DNA from: Cheiracanthium punctorium
Taxonomy: Eukaryota; Arthropoda; Arachnida; Araneae; Cheiracanthiidae
Assembly: GCA_038373885.1 (NCBI GenBank)
Contig: JAWZYV010015837.1
Location: 1,178,001-1,242,000 of the forward strand
Reading direction: 5' to 3'
Length of the DNA: 64,000 nucleotides
Translations under genes and position numbers: made by a program
In this document: positions 53,801 through 58,160 of the stretch, piece after piece
Layout of the letters: every line of letters starts with the position of its first letter
How positions within the stretch are numbered: position 1 is the stretch's first letter
Notes under the pieces: model-generated
The model's input: only the letters and a program-made list of their open reading frames with translations
What the model was told of the DNA's origin: nothing
Databases searched by the model: none

Positions 53801-56087
53801 TCCCGAACAGTATTGTAGGATAATGTTTTAAAATTTTAACTGGTTTAGGTTAATGTATTTTGTATGTTTATAATCATGGAAATAAATTTTTAATTTATGA
53901 AGACTTTTTTTTAGAAAATTATTAATAATAGTATTGTTCGTCATAATTATCATGTCAAATTGTTCGAATTATTGAATAATAATTGTTCTCTAATTTGCCT
54001 ACTACATTTTATTTTTCTGTAGCAGAGAAGCTGTTTATAATTATAATGGAGGGGTAGAATTACTATATATTTTATGTTCTGATATATAATTAACAATCAA
54101 ATACATCCTTAATATAATGGTATGAATATTTGTTTAGGAGGGTTGCTAGGATGCTTATTTTAGTGAGAAATTATTCGTTATTCATGTATTTTTTCGCGCT
54201 GTTTCAAACAAATTTATCGAGCAATATATCGAGTTCAAATTTATCTAGCAATAAACGATTTAAAATAAGAACTATAGATGGTGCCTGCATCGTAGTGTCT
54301 GCTAGAGTGGAATTCAAAGCCCGACAGAAAATAAACCCTACAGAAATTCTGTTCTGCGAGAAAATTCAGCTTTCCGCAGGACTAAATCTTTTGCAGAATT
54401 CCCTGTCTGATAATTCCAACGGATTGCTTCGTAATTTTAAATAACGAGTCTTCGTTGTTGTTGTAATCTTCTTATTAACCATCCGCCGATCAATCCGCCA
54501 TGTTCTTGAAAACGATCGCTTTTGAAAAAGCGATAGCAAAACACCGATCGCAGTGTCACGTGATCCAAAAGCGATAGACAGGTTTCACTTGAATAGGAAA
54601 CATAGGAATCAGTCGAAAATTTCCGCGATCACAACGGAAAACGATAGAACTCTTTCGTTTGAATCGGGCCCTTAAACTCTCACCTGCCCTCATGCTTTTG
54701 GCAGTCTTCAAATAATCCCAAACGTGATGGTGGTAACGAGTACATGATTCTCTACTTACATGAAGGACCATGCTAATATACAAACTACTTAATCAAGATA
54801 TGTGTGCAACTTGTTGTTATTAAGAGTTTTAAATTTTTATAACTTGTCATCTTTATTCTTGCCTTTGTCTATAAACATTCCTATATAATTTTTATTAATA
54901 TCATTTTAGAATTTTTATTATAATTAAAAGATATCTTAAAATGATATCTGACAGTATTTCATTTAAATATATTTCACTTATGATTGCATTTCATATAAAT
55001 TTAACAGCTATGAAAGAGAAAGAATGGAAATTGAAAGAGTGCACAATATGACTGAAGAAGAGAGGCGTGCTGAACAGAGAGCCAATCCACGTGTTGTTAC
55101 AAACAAAGCTGCTAAAGGAAAATACAAGTTTCTGCAGAAATATTTCCATCGTGGTGCATTTTTCTTGGTAATTAGTTTTTTTTAAATCATCATAATCTGC
55201 AATAATAATTATTTGAATAATAAATTATGTTTTATGTAATGTATCTGATTTATTTATTTTAGGATGCTGATGAAGAAGTATTTAAACGAGATTTCTCATC
55301 CCCTACTTTGGAAGATCACTTTAATAAAACTATTCTACCTAAAGTTATGCAGGTAATTTCTTTAAAGATTTTGTGTTCCATTTTAGAATGTGCCGAGAGT
55401 TATTTTATACATTTGCAAATTTACTTTTTACATGCCTTTTGAGAATGGCTTATATGTGTATGCACATAGGTATAAATTTCTTGTTTATTGTGACTTTCTT
55501 ATTTTTAAAAAATATTTTTCCAAATCTTCACAAAATATCTATCTTTAAAGTGCATTCTTTTAAGTAAAATAATTGAAATAAAAAAACACGTTTATCATTT
55601 AGAAAAGTTTGCATTTTGAAGGTCAAAATTAATATTGCATGTATATTTGAAAAAAATATCCATTATGAAAAATCTAGGTCAGTAAAAAAATTAAAAATGA
55701 AATTTGTGATAGTGCTTTTAGACATGTGACTTTTGTAATATAAACTTTTAATTATTTTGTTATTGTGACATTCATTACACTCTTTTTGTTTATATATTGT
55801 GCTACTGTCATTAAGAAAAGATATGTAATTTACTTTATAAGTTATTGTTATTTTATTTTTAGCACTAGATTAACTTTGCAATTTATACACTATTTGTGAT
55901 ATTTCAGGTTAAAAACTTTGGACGCTCTGGCAGAACAAAATATACTCATTTGGTTGACCAGGATACAACAGTCTTTGATTCACCCTGGATGGCAGAGACA
56001 GCCCAGAACATAAAATTTCACCACAATCAGTCTGGTGGTATGAAGCAAGTATTTGAACGTCCATCTGTCAAGAAACGAAAGAAGTAA
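3786..56087 (+). CDS. MFAP1: MFAP1 homolog (spliceosomal B-complex protein), 11 coding exons, complete
   Basis: Joined exons: 3786-3870, 4995-5046, 15859-16044, 19644-19776, 21292-21354, 37797-37924, 40170-40278, 49804-49964, 55008-55167, 55263-55352, 55908-56087. They total 1347 nt, or 448 residues plus TAA. All introns are GT-AG and reading phases match at every junction. The product aligns along its whole length with animal MFAP1, which is about 440 residues. It shows the N-terminal QSTAGAIPV and [10 protein letters not shown] motifs, acidic Ser/Glu stretches, [24 protein letters not shown], a Lys/Glu-rich helical middle, [17 protein letters not shown], and the conserved C-terminal block [20 protein letters not shown] followed by [21 protein letters not shown]1 is known as a nuclear pre-mRNA splicing factor that binds PRP38 in the B complex; its original name refers to an antigen, not to an extracellular role. 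The gene is intact and spans 52 kb because its introns carry many transposable elements. I chose the ATG at 3786 because it gives the family's N-terminus. Confidence 0.96.
3871..4994. other. MFAP1 intron 1
   Basis: AT-rich intron with a GTAATT donor and CTAG acceptor. I recognise no element in it. The short antisense open frame at 4361-4630 has no family features. Confidence 0.6.
4995..5046 (+). CDS. MFAP1: MFAP1 exon 2
   Basis: A short 52-nt exon between a CTAG acceptor and a GTATTG donor. It encodes [17 protein letters not shown], which matches the conserved K-V-K-x-x-R-Y-V-S-G segment of MFAP1. The phases (2 nt in, 2 nt out) fit exons 1 and 3. Confidence 0.93.
5267..5586. mobile_element. 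320-bp MITE, CAGGGTTGCCAC TIRs, 5-bp TSD ATAGG
   Basis: The termini CAGGGTTGCCACT and AGTGGCAACCCTG are inverted repeats, with ATAGG duplicated at 5262-5266 and 5587-5591. Subterminal sequence is built of repeated GTCAGGGAA / CTGGAAAA phrases. CAG...CTG ends plus 5-bp TSDs suggest a hAT (5-bp-TSD type) MITE; the superfamily is inferred. The short open frame here is a by-product. Confidence 0.75.
5610..5744. repeat. Foldback hairpin, about 43-bp arms
   Basis: The segment 5701-5744 is the reverse complement of 5610-5662, apart from an extra C-rich run of roughly 10 nt in the left arm. The loop is about 38 nt of AT-rich sequence. The flanks show no TIR or TSD, so a local inverted duplication is likelier than a transposon. 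Confidence 0.8.
5840..7776 (+). mobile_element. Non-autonomous Helitron with internal repeats
   Basis: The 5' end is A|TCTATATATA, followed by a (TA)n run and GAAAGTTGGTTTGTTTG, with CCAGACCGCTGGATGGATCT just inside. This is the usual arthropod Helitron 5' style. The 3' end is CACGGGCAACTCC...CGCTGCTAG followed by T. There is no Rep/helicase. Inside are two copies of a roughly 330-bp block (about 5990-6330 and 6680-7010) and several repeats of a roughly 100-230-bp unit (7075-7735) with 'gcagcgggaggattc'. The overlapping open frames at 6861-7728 are translations of these repeats. Confidence 0.7.
7075..7735. repeat. Degenerate tandem repeats inside the Helitron
   Basis: Recurring phrases are 'tttgcagcgggaggattc', 'cgggaaatcc', and 'ccaattcccggtaacc'. 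They appear three to five times with long T tracts and are diverged from each other. Confidence 0.7.
7777..8706. other. Unassigned sequence between Helitron and Tigger element
   Basis: AT-rich sequence with a TA repeat at 8514-8530. It may be the downstream part of the - strand retroelement whose RT lies beyond the Tigger insertion (11090-11990), since the Tigger splits the two. I could not see a GIY-YIG or other nuclease motif here. Confidence 0.35.
8707..11074 (-). mobile_element. Tigger/pogo DNA transposon, complete ends, dead transposase
   Basis: The TIRs CAGTGGAGCACCTTTAGTAC (left) and CGTATTAAAGATGCTCCACTG (right, about 20 bp, imperfect) are each flanked by TA. The total length is 2368 bp, normal for pogo/Tigger elements. 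The only gene is the - strand transposase pseudogene at 8935-10469. Confidence 0.92.
8935..10469 (-). pseudogene. Tigger/pogo transposase (CENP-B type), two frameshifts
   Basis: The frame starting at 10469 reads [17 protein letters not shown], the CENP-B N-terminal HTH. This is followed by the second HTH ([14 protein letters not shown]) and the first catalytic Asp in NCDETG. A loss of about two bases near 9941 shifts the frame; the shifted frame continues [23 protein letters not shown], the second catalytic site FMDQCPSH and the third in [10 protein letters not shown] one-base gain near 9255 shifts it again into an acidic C-terminal tail ending at 8935. The DDD triad of the rve-like DDE_1 domain is still visible. 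Tigger transposases cut and paste at TA sites. With two frameshifts it is non-functional, but divergence looks modest. Confidence 0.92.
11090..11990 (-). pseudogene. Degenerate reverse transcriptase (PKxHK / GIPxG type, possibly Penelope-like)
   Basis: On the - strand, in order: IPKFHKTP and [17 protein letters not shown] (about 11990-11850), an open frame at 11820-11470 with [20 protein letters not shown] and ADLYLYFYE, then after a one-base frameshift [12 protein letters not shown] (about 11482-11450), TFLDLSISI, and a tail [20 protein letters not shown]. This order (PKxHK, GIPxG, YIDD, SxHP...FxGI) is known from RTs of Penelope-like and related elements. The catalytic YIDD is YIDN here, and there is a stop after the PKxHK block. 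The element is dead. The exact class is inferred. Confidence 0.75.
12017..12713. mobile_element. Tigger-type MITE, CAGTTGACTCCGG TIRs
   Basis: The left end CAGTTGACTCCGGTTATAGT and the right end ACTATATCCGGAGTTGACTG are inverted repeats. TA precedes the left end; the right flank is TG, probably a mutated TA. It is 697 bp with no coding frame and lies next to the RT pseudogene. Confidence 0.8.
12714..14700. other. MFAP1 intron 2, no recognised element
   Basis: AT-rich intron with homopolymer runs (T at 13820 and 14161, A at 14337, C at 14380). I see no TIR pair or protein motif. Short open frames (12658-12882 antisense, 13753-13956, 14082-14322) lack family features. Confidence 0.5.
14740..14815 (-). 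ncRNA. tRNA-derived pol III promoter (SINE head or tRNA relic)
   Basis: On the - strand, TGGCGAAGAGCA (14795-14784) fits the pol III A box and GAGTTCGATTCC (14751-14740) fits the B box, at tRNA-like spacing. The acceptor stem does not pair well. This suggests a tRNA-derived SINE or pseudogene rather than a functional tRNA. Confidence 0.4.
15859..16044 (+). CDS. MFAP1: MFAP1 exon 3
   Basis: 186 nt. It starts by completing an Arg codon and reads [13 protein letters not shown], then a Pro/Ala-rich linker and [10 protein letters not shown], a hallmark of the family. It ends within the Arg codon AG|A at a GTACAT donor. Acidic residues dominate. Confidence 0.95.
16045..17257. other. MFAP1 intron 3, first part
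   Basis: AT-rich intron with a 24-nt A run at 17210-17233. The antisense open frame at 16580-16816 has no recognisable domain. Confidence 0.5.
17258..18476 (-). mobile_element. Truncated Tigger element with transposase remnant
   Basis: One TIR (GTAGACACTGGTTATAATG) is visible at 17258, preceded by ATA. The - strand carries transposase fragments, read toward lower coordinates: DKTGFF near the break, [12 protein letters not shown], then [10 protein letters not shown]. An open frame at 18301-17930 follows, with [22 protein letters not shown] and [16 protein letters not shown]-terminal acidic tail lies at 17701-17495. The second catalytic site reads LEN where the family has LDN, so the Asp is replaced by Glu. 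The element breaks at 18476, at the NADETG catalytic motif, where another repeat begins. The N-terminal half and the second TIR are missing. Confidence 0.85.
18477..19404. mobile_element. Diverged CAGGGTGTCCACC-ended repeat interrupting the Tigger
   Basis: The left end CAGGGTGTCCACCGGTGACT resembles the CAGGGTGTCTACC ends at 25074 and 33349. The right end is weak (about 19385-19404, 'cagtaatggacttcctt') and I could not find a TSD. The boundaries and class are tentative. Confidence 0.4.
19644..19776 (+). CDS. MFAP1: MFAP1 exon 4
   Basis: 133 nt after a long pyrimidine tract and TATAG. It encodes [15 protein letters not shown], then a [14 protein letters not shown] acidic run. This corresponds to the RHRKIVEP...RMEREDSSEEEEE region of vertebrate MFAP1. 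The donor is GTAAAG. Confidence 0.94.
20131..20567. repeat. Tandem duplication, two units of about 215 bp
   Basis: Unit 1 (about 20131-20341) and unit 2 (about 20343-20567) share long matching runs such as 'agcaaaaatttttgttgtta' and 'aagccattaa.aagg.aacactcttcatattatt'. Copies differ by scattered substitutions and small indels. It lies in MFAP1 intron 4. Confidence 0.85.
21292..21354 (+). CDS. MFAP1: MFAP1 exon 5
   Basis: 63 nt, exactly 21 codons: [20 protein letters not shown] plus E. It matches the EIERRRxMMRQRAQE segment of the family. It is followed by the largest intron, 16.4 kb. Confidence 0.94.
21493..21662. repeat. 80-bp near-perfect inverted repeat with 10-nt loop
   Basis: The left arm 21493-21572 and right arm 21583-21662 are reverse complements with about one mismatch. 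The loop is AAAGATGATG. The second unit of the surrounding tandem duplication (27500-27610) has the right arm only, so the left arm was added later. Confidence 0.92.
22201..22356. mobile_element. Small MITE inside Tigger copy 1, TSD CTCCCA
   Basis: The ends CATGGGCGCCGACAG and CTGCCAGCACCCATG are inverted repeats, flanked by CTCCCA at 22195-22200 and 22357-22362. The same insertion is present in copy 2 (41562-41714) and absent from copy 3. Confidence 0.75.
23206..26001 (+). pseudogene. hAT transposase with BED-type finger, frameshifted and interrupted
   Basis: The frame at 23206 starts [20 protein letters not shown], with a BED-like finger (CAVC...RHVSGPKH) at residues 35-65. It then has [20 protein letters not shown] near the first catalytic Asp, and [14 protein letters not shown] one-base loss near 23985 shifts the frame; the family's Cys-x-x-His-Leu-Val-Asn-Leu reads FHLVNLA here. 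The second frame has [14 protein letters not shown] and a Ser/Lys-rich insert, and runs to 25073. There a 544-bp MITE with TSD TAGAT interrupts it. Coding resumes as [13 protein letters not shown], shifts by a base near 25717, and ends with the hATC dimerisation region [15 protein letters not shown]. It is dead, but every domain is present and divergence looks low. Confidence 0.92.
25074..25617. mobile_element. 544-bp MITE, CAGGGTGTCTACC TIRs, TSD TAGAT
   Basis: The ends CAGGGTGTCTACCGG and CTGGTAGACACCCTG are inverted. TAGAT is duplicated at 25069-25073 and 25618-25622. Subterminal arrays repeat GTCATGAAAA at about 10-nt spacing at both ends. Insertion split the hAT transposase frame exactly at the TSD; removing element plus one TSD restores the frame. 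Confidence 0.9.
27911..28659. mobile_element. Pogo/Tigger-derived element, CAGTGAAACCTC TIRs
   Basis: The ends CAGTGAAACCTCTCTGAGCA and TCAGAGAGGTTTCACTG are inverted, flanked by TA. It is 749 bp. It keeps an open frame at 28186-28518 ([16 protein letters not shown]..., 110 residues), which may be the C-terminal tail of the lost transposase; I see no catalytic motif in it. Confidence 0.85.
28660..30309. other. MFAP1 intron 5 segment, unassigned
   Basis: Mostly AT-rich. 29330-29720 is less AT-rich and includes 'tatttaaatactctc' and 'cagcgcctctagcggtc', which may be an old repeat. The 71-residue frame at 29924-30139 has no recognised domain. Confidence 0.35.
30310..31714 (-). pseudogene. Decayed copy of an uncharacterised multi-copy arthropod gene family
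   Basis: Reading the - strand from ATG at 31714 through several stops and frameshifts gives: [76 protein letters not shown]. Next, at 31000-30800, come [10 protein letters not shown], a TGG-to-TAG stop, [19 protein letters not shown] and [15 protein letters not shown]; near 30650-30540 the SFERNVSQ region; and near 30480 EHRYQG. I recognise this order (N-terminal FCYVCG zinc-binding block, [20 protein letters not shown], MEERYQG near the end) from a repeated family of unknown function common in arthropod genomes. It is intronless here, so it is a retrocopy or a transposon gene. Function unknown. Confidence 0.7.
31715..32657. other. MFAP1 intron 5 segment, mostly unassigned
   Basis: AT-rich. 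32290-32560 is a diverged relative of the tandem unit that follows (shared 'gattatgat.cact', 'acaagt', 'atatgct.ttaat'). Confidence 0.4.
32659..33185. repeat. Recent tandem duplication, 263-bp period
   Basis: Units 32659-32921 and 32922-33184 are nearly identical, including the T run and (TG)n at 32735-32760 and 32998-33020. This indicates a recent duplication. An older diverged relative precedes it at about 32290-32560. Confidence 0.93.
33153..33258. mobile_element. Very short Tigger-like MITE (about 106 bp)
   Basis: The ends CACTAAAACCTCATAAC and GTAATGTGGTTTTACTG are imperfect inverted repeats, with TA on both sides. Its left end lies inside the second 263-bp tandem unit; a matching left end without right end is in the first unit. 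Confidence 0.6.
33713..34985. repeat. 1.27-kb inverted repeat (arms about 620 bp)
   Basis: The left arm from about 33713 and right arm ending near 34985 are reverse complements at roughly 80% by eye, meeting near 34345. Matching marks include 'tattcgtctaataaaagt' against 'cttctattagacgaata', 'taattatgccg.aattccag' against 'ctggaattccggcataatta', and 'cccggtacattttat' against 'ataaaatgtaccggg'. A transcript would fold into a long hairpin RNA. Confidence 0.88.
36626..36981. mobile_element. Possible hAT-type MITE nested in the 3.7-kb element
   Basis: The ends CAGGGGTGCAGAA and TTCTGCATCCCTG are inverted repeats with hAT-like termini. I could not find a clean TSD. Confidence 0.5.
37079..37796. 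other. End of MFAP1 intron 5
   Basis: AT-rich with a short (TAT)n at 37318-37333. No gene seen. It leads into the acceptor of exon 6. Confidence 0.5.
37797..37924 (+). CDS. MFAP1: MFAP1 exon 6
   Basis: 128 nt. It encodes a Glu/Asp-rich stretch with [13 protein letters not shown] and RLKPVFVRK, very close to vertebrate MFAP1. The donor GTATGT splits the Lys codon that exon 7 completes. Confidence 0.95.
38469..38764. repeat. Inverted repeat with 109-110-bp arms around a tRNA-like gene
   Basis: The left arm 38469-38578 is the reverse complement of the right arm 38656-38764 with few mismatches. The 77-nt spacer holds the 5' half of the tRNA-like sequence. The arms include the tRNA 3' half plus about 60 bp of flank. 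Confidence 0.88.
38631..38701 (+). tRNA. tRNA-like gene or pseudogene (anticodon loop with GTT)
   Basis: It folds as a tRNA. The acceptor CCCAGAG pairs with CTCTGGA except for the first pair (C-A). The D arm is GCTC...GAGC and the anticodon stem CCGC/GCGG closes loop ACGTTAT. The T arm is CTGGG TTCGATT CCCAG. The A box (TAGCTCAGTGG) and B box (GGTTCGATTCC) are canonical, and a T6 terminator follows at 38702. Position 33 is C instead of the near-universal T, and pair 1-72 is broken. It is therefore more likely a tRNA-derived repeat or decaying tRNA than a working tRNA-Asn. Confidence 0.6.
38790..39210 (+). other. Relatively GC-rich island with a long open frame
   Basis: This stretch is clearly richer in GC than its surroundings. 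It carries a 164-residue frame (38714-39208), which includes [18 protein letters not shown] and [17 protein letters not shown], and an overlapping antisense frame. I recognise no domain. It could be a repeat fragment or a foreign piece. Confidence 0.35.
39211..40169. other. Rest of MFAP1 intron 6
   Basis: AT-rich with several homopolymer runs. No element or gene recognised. Confidence 0.5.
40170..40278 (+). CDS. MFAP1: MFAP1 exon 7
   Basis: 109 nt. It encodes [20 protein letters not shown] and continues to RRRQTLR. This is the start of the highly charged helical middle region. The acceptor follows a 17-nt T tract. Confidence 0.95.
40608..40972 (+). mobile_element. Helitron-type 5' end, interrupted by Tigger MITE copy 2
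   Basis: A|TCTATTATATAAATGTGAA followed by GTTTGTTTGTTTAC and a roughly 100-nt 'accgatcagcttgaaatttt' block is the standard arthropod Helitron 5' arrangement. It is cut at 40972 by the Tigger MITE. Related sequence ('ggatatccga') continues after 42755, but I could not locate a CTAG end with confidence. Confidence 0.55.
41425..41507. mobile_element. 83-bp retro-type insertion with 14-bp TSD and AACC tail
   Basis: CTTGGTCACTGCCA occurs at 41411-41424 and 41508-41521. The insertion ends in (AACC)n. Copy 1 has the uninterrupted site. A long TSD plus simple tail suggests a LINE-mobilised, probably 5'-truncated SINE. Confidence 0.75.
41562..41714. mobile_element. Small MITE inside Tigger copy 2, TSD CTCCCA
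   Basis: Ortholog of the 22201-22356 insertion: ends CATAGGCGCCGGCAG and CTGCCGGCACCCATG, flanked by CTCCCA (41556-41561, 41715-41720). The interior has a G run at 41590-41607. Confidence 0.75.
43023..44866. mobile_element. Tigger MITE copy 3, truncated at both ends
   Basis: The body matches copies 1 and 2. The left TIR has lost bases (ACAACTCCCTCTAATCC). The right end stops at 'attacaggcgttc' before the terminal 30 nt. It lacks the CTCCCA MITE. It contains a (GT)n run at 43735-43755 and a hAT-like MITE at 43925-44201. Confidence 0.85.
43925..44201. mobile_element. 277-bp hAT-like MITE, CAGGGATGAGATT TIRs
   Basis: The ends CAGGGATGAGATT and AATCTCATCCCTG are perfect inverted repeats. TACATT flanks both sides. 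Copy 2 provides the empty site (42088-42102). Confidence 0.85.
44890..45524 (-). mobile_element. Internally deleted hAT element, 8-bp TSD GTTTAGAG
   Basis: The ends CAGGGATGG... and ...CTATCCCTG are inverted. A perfect 8-bp TSD GTTTAGAG is at 44882-44889 and 45525-45532, the classic hAT length. At 635 bp it keeps only the C-terminal part of a transposase. Confidence 0.9.
44893..45477 (-). pseudogene. hAT transposase C-terminal fragment (GTF2IRD2/ZBED-like)
   Basis: The - strand frame 45477-45295 reads [20 protein letters not shown] then [11 protein letters not shown]. The frame 45213-44884 reads [21 protein letters not shown]-like [13 protein letters not shown] and SNLKPNF. This is the end of the hAT dimerisation region as found in GTF2IRD2- and ZBED5-like proteins. 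The two parts are in different frames, and the catalytic domain is absent. Confidence 0.85.
45533..47287. other. MFAP1 intron 7 segment, mostly unassigned
   Basis: A possible Tigger right end ('ttgggcactcgactg' then TA) is near 45718-45733. 46640-46740 has repeated 'atatttggcggcg' phrases. I recognise no gene; the antisense frame at 46304-46624 has no domain. Confidence 0.4.
47288..49654 (-). mobile_element. Helitron-like element(s), - strand
   Basis: On + it starts A|CTAGCTGCGTGCCCATT and ends CTTCTTTTATAATAAGTAGA then GA|T, the reverse complement of a Helitron TC...CTAG arrangement, with ACAGACAGACACC just inside. A second 3'-type end ('tagctgcgcacccgctcttc') is at 47757. This suggests two elements joined or one with a duplicated end. 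No Rep/helicase frame. Confidence 0.6.
49804..49964 (+). CDS. MFAP1: MFAP1 exon 8
   Basis: 161 nt. It encodes [15 protein letters not shown], then [20 protein letters not shown] and [10 protein letters not shown]. The [22 protein letters not shown] motif is diagnostic of MFAP1. The donor GTAAGT is close to consensus. Confidence 0.95.
49965..51104. other. MFAP1 intron 8, first part
   Basis: AT-rich. I see a short near-repeat of 'acacaattgatagga' (50046-50065, 50096-50112) but no element. Confidence 0.5.
51105..51293 (-). mobile_element. 3' end of a non-LTR retrotransposon (LINE)
   Basis: The - strand reads [20 protein letters not shown] then [15 protein letters not shown], followed by an (ATG)n-type tail. 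This resembles the last residues of LINE ORF2 plus its simple-repeat 3' end. Only the tail is present, so it is 5'-truncated. Confidence 0.5.
51455..52892 (+). mobile_element. Tc1-like transposon, complete ends
   Basis: The TIRs CACTGCTGAAATAAATTAAG and CTTAATTTCTTACACCAGTG are imperfect inverted repeats (about 30 bp, with 'agagaatttgca' inside both). Both are flanked by TA. At 1438 bp it is near the usual Tc1 size. Confidence 0.85.
51723..52650 (+). pseudogene. Tc1-like transposase pseudogene
   Basis: The frame starts MSKHQLE and continues with stops and shifts: [38 protein letters not shown], then the first catalytic Asp in [23 protein letters not shown], and [15 protein letters not shown] residues (read here as DGLANxISRP in a shifted frame). 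The third acidic site has TDHVW where the family has TEHVW. The paired HTH and DD34E order are recognisable. A C run at 52529 lies in the 3' part. Confidence 0.85.
52893..53484. other. MFAP1 intron 8 segment, unassigned
   Basis: AT-rich, with short overlapping open frames on both strands (53122-53626) that lack family features. Confidence 0.5.
53485..54673. mobile_element. 1.19-kb TIR element with CGATCG-rich ends
   Basis: The termini AAGGGCCCGATTCAAACGAA and TTCGTTTGAATCGGGCCCTT are perfect 20-bp inverted repeats. Both subterminal regions are rich in CGATCGCTTTT/AAAAGCGAT motifs. I see no clear TSD and no transposase. PIF/Harbinger or hAT are possible; class unresolved. Confidence 0.85.
55008..55167 (+). 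CDS. MFAP1: MFAP1 exon 9
   Basis: 160 nt. It encodes [20 protein letters not shown], then [19 protein letters not shown] and [10 protein letters not shown]. It is followed by the shortest intron of the gene, 95 nt. Confidence 0.95.
55263..55352 (+). CDS. MFAP1: MFAP1 exon 10
   Basis: 90 nt, 30 codons: [20 protein letters not shown], then [10 protein letters not shown]. This is the near-invariant C-terminal core of the family. Confidence 0.95.
55908..56087 (+). CDS. MFAP1: MFAP1 exon 11 (terminal, stop TAA)
   Basis: 180 nt including TAA at 56085-56087. It encodes [20 protein letters not shown], then [13 protein letters not shown], and ends in a basic VKKRKK tail that is likely a nuclear localisation signal. 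The basic C-terminal end is typical of the family. Confidence 0.96.
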   Translation, partial: VKNFGRSGRTKYTHLVDQDTTVFDSPWMAETAQNIKFHHNQSGGMKQVFERPSVKKRKK

Positions 56088-56210
56088 ATTTAATTTTTGT
56101 AAATCAATGCTCCAATGTTCCTAGGGACAATTGGGAGAATGGACCCCTAAGGAAATTGGGGCTTATTTTGTACATAGCACTATCTCTCTTTGTAAATAGA
56201 TGTACTCTTT

Positions 56211-56216
56211 AATAAA
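56211..56216 (+). promoter_or_regulatory. Polyadenylation signal AATAAA of MFAP1
   Basis: A canonical AATAAA lies 124 nt after the stop codon. A T-rich stretch follows at 56220-56250, as expected for a cleavage and polyadenylation site. Confidence 0.75.
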
Positions 56217-57247
56217 ATCATTTTTTAATGTTGATTCTTTTATTTTTTTTTATCCTCACATGAAATTCACTATCTCACTTGTCTTTTCTTGATCCTATCT
56301 ACACTATACTGCTAAACCAAATCTCGAAACATTATGAAGTGCTTGTAGTTTCTATAGAAAATTAAGTTTTGCCAAAAAAGAATTTTTTACTTAAAAATAA
56401 AGACTTACGTTTTTGTTTTTGTTTTTCATTCTCATAATATTTTTTTAAAAATCTGATGTGCTGTGCACACCACATGACTTCCTCGTACATTTATTAAATT
56501 ACATAAATTTTTGAAACAGTTCATTCAAATTTATTTTATTTGAAATTGAGATATGATAATTCAATAAAATTATGGTTTGACGATTTCTCTCCGAGTTAAA
56601 GACATTGCCAAGCTGGGTTCAGTTTTAGAAATTTATTTTGTGACAAATTTGGCAATATTTCACCCAAACTCTTTGAGCTTAGCGACAGTTGGCGAGATTT
56701 TAGGCATGGCCCACACAATGACTCCCTATAAAGTTTTAATGTATTAATGTAGACATTATGAAAAATAATCAAATTGGACTTGCAATTGCTAAAAATAGAT
56801 TGTGCAGGTGTATGATGGGTTATACAAAAACTCTTATCTAAGTAAATATAGAGATGGTCAAAATCTAAGTACTGAAATTTTACATGATCACTGTACTTTC
56901 TGCTACTTTGTACAAGGAAGTAATAAATAAATATTTTGAACAGCAGCTGACTAGTTCAAAATACAATCTTTTTTTTTTTTTTTAAATTCTGTTTAGTTTT
57001 CTTTTATTTATTTGTTAGTGAAGTTGATCTGCACAAATTTATTTCATCTTAGTGCAATCATCAGACATCAATTGAACTGAAATGTTGGTGCTGTTATCAT
57101 TCACTATTCTATTTCCTCCTACTCACTCTAGCATTCTGTACCAGTTGTCTGCATAGCATCTGTCCCTACTTACAGCATGATTGCTTACATCATACACTTT
57201 AAAATTGTTTTTAGTGTTTCTTTTTCTGTTAATTAAAAGATATGTAC
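56217..57247. other. 3' flank of MFAP1
   Basis: AT-rich. No gene or element recognised. A run of T lies at 56970-56985. Confidence 0.5.
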
Positions 57248-57252
57248 AGTTG

Positions 57253-58160
57253 CAGGGTTCATATACTCCTTAAAAACTCTTTAATATTCATTTTACAAAA
57301 TTAATGGCCCTTAAAACTCCTAACTATTAGGTGACACTCCTTAAAATCTCCTTAATTTTACATTCATAGCAGCAACCGATGTCCGCGATTAACGAAATCT
57401 GCTATCTTCCAAACCCTTCAGATTGCGGTGGCCCGCCCCAAGGTGGTTACGTGTTTTCAAGCATTGTGCTCCAAGCAAACACGTCAATTTGTTGTCTTTT
57501 AGAGATTGCACCAGCGCAGACCCTAATCTGCAGTTTACCATGCTTCCAAAGGAAATAGATATATCCCATGGCTTAGCTGTTTCGAATCTGGATCTGTATA
57601 CATCCAAGACCCACGTGTGTGTTAAATCTATCCTTGATCATTCAGAAAAAAGTTCCCCTAGGGTAATTAATTCTAATTTCTGTTTCAAAAATGGCTTATT
57701 TTAAAATGCTTTTTTCTAATCAAATGCATTCAACACCCATTACTCAACAGTGGATGCATGGTTTATAAATGTTGTGTGTATAATAAGAATACACCAATGT
57801 TATGTGGTGGTCCCAGTAGCAGAATTTTCTGTGTCAGTCTGCTACATTGGCTTCATAAATTAATATTTATCTGCGACCTCCGACCCTACTGAACTAAGGT
57901 TACATGCTTCTTCTAAATATATGTGTTTGTAATGATTTAAAACGATTTGACTTATGTAAGATAAAAAAATATAATTTTTTAAAAGTACATGTTTAAGGGG
58001 TGGCAATTTGTCTTTTTGTCTGGGGCGACGTAACCGCTAGAACAGACACTGATTATGAATATTTACATCAGTAGTCTGGAAAAAGACAGATTCCTTAAAA
58101 AAAATTTGGTGTTCTTGAACACTCCTTGATTTTCATTTTGAAAAATGAGTATGAACCCCG
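57253..58160. mobile_element. 908-bp MITE, CAGGGTTCATA TIRs, TSD AGTTG
   Basis: The left end CAGGGTTCATATACTCCTTA and right end ATGAGTATGAACCCCG are inverted. AGTTG is duplicated at 57248-57252 and 58161-58165. The subterminal region repeats CTCCTTAAAA-like phrases at about 10-nt spacing. The open frames here are incidental. Confidence 0.85.

Noticed and set aside
54130..54444. 104-residue frame inside the 53485-54673 element
   Set aside because: No transposase motif or other domain, and the frame is not supported by context.
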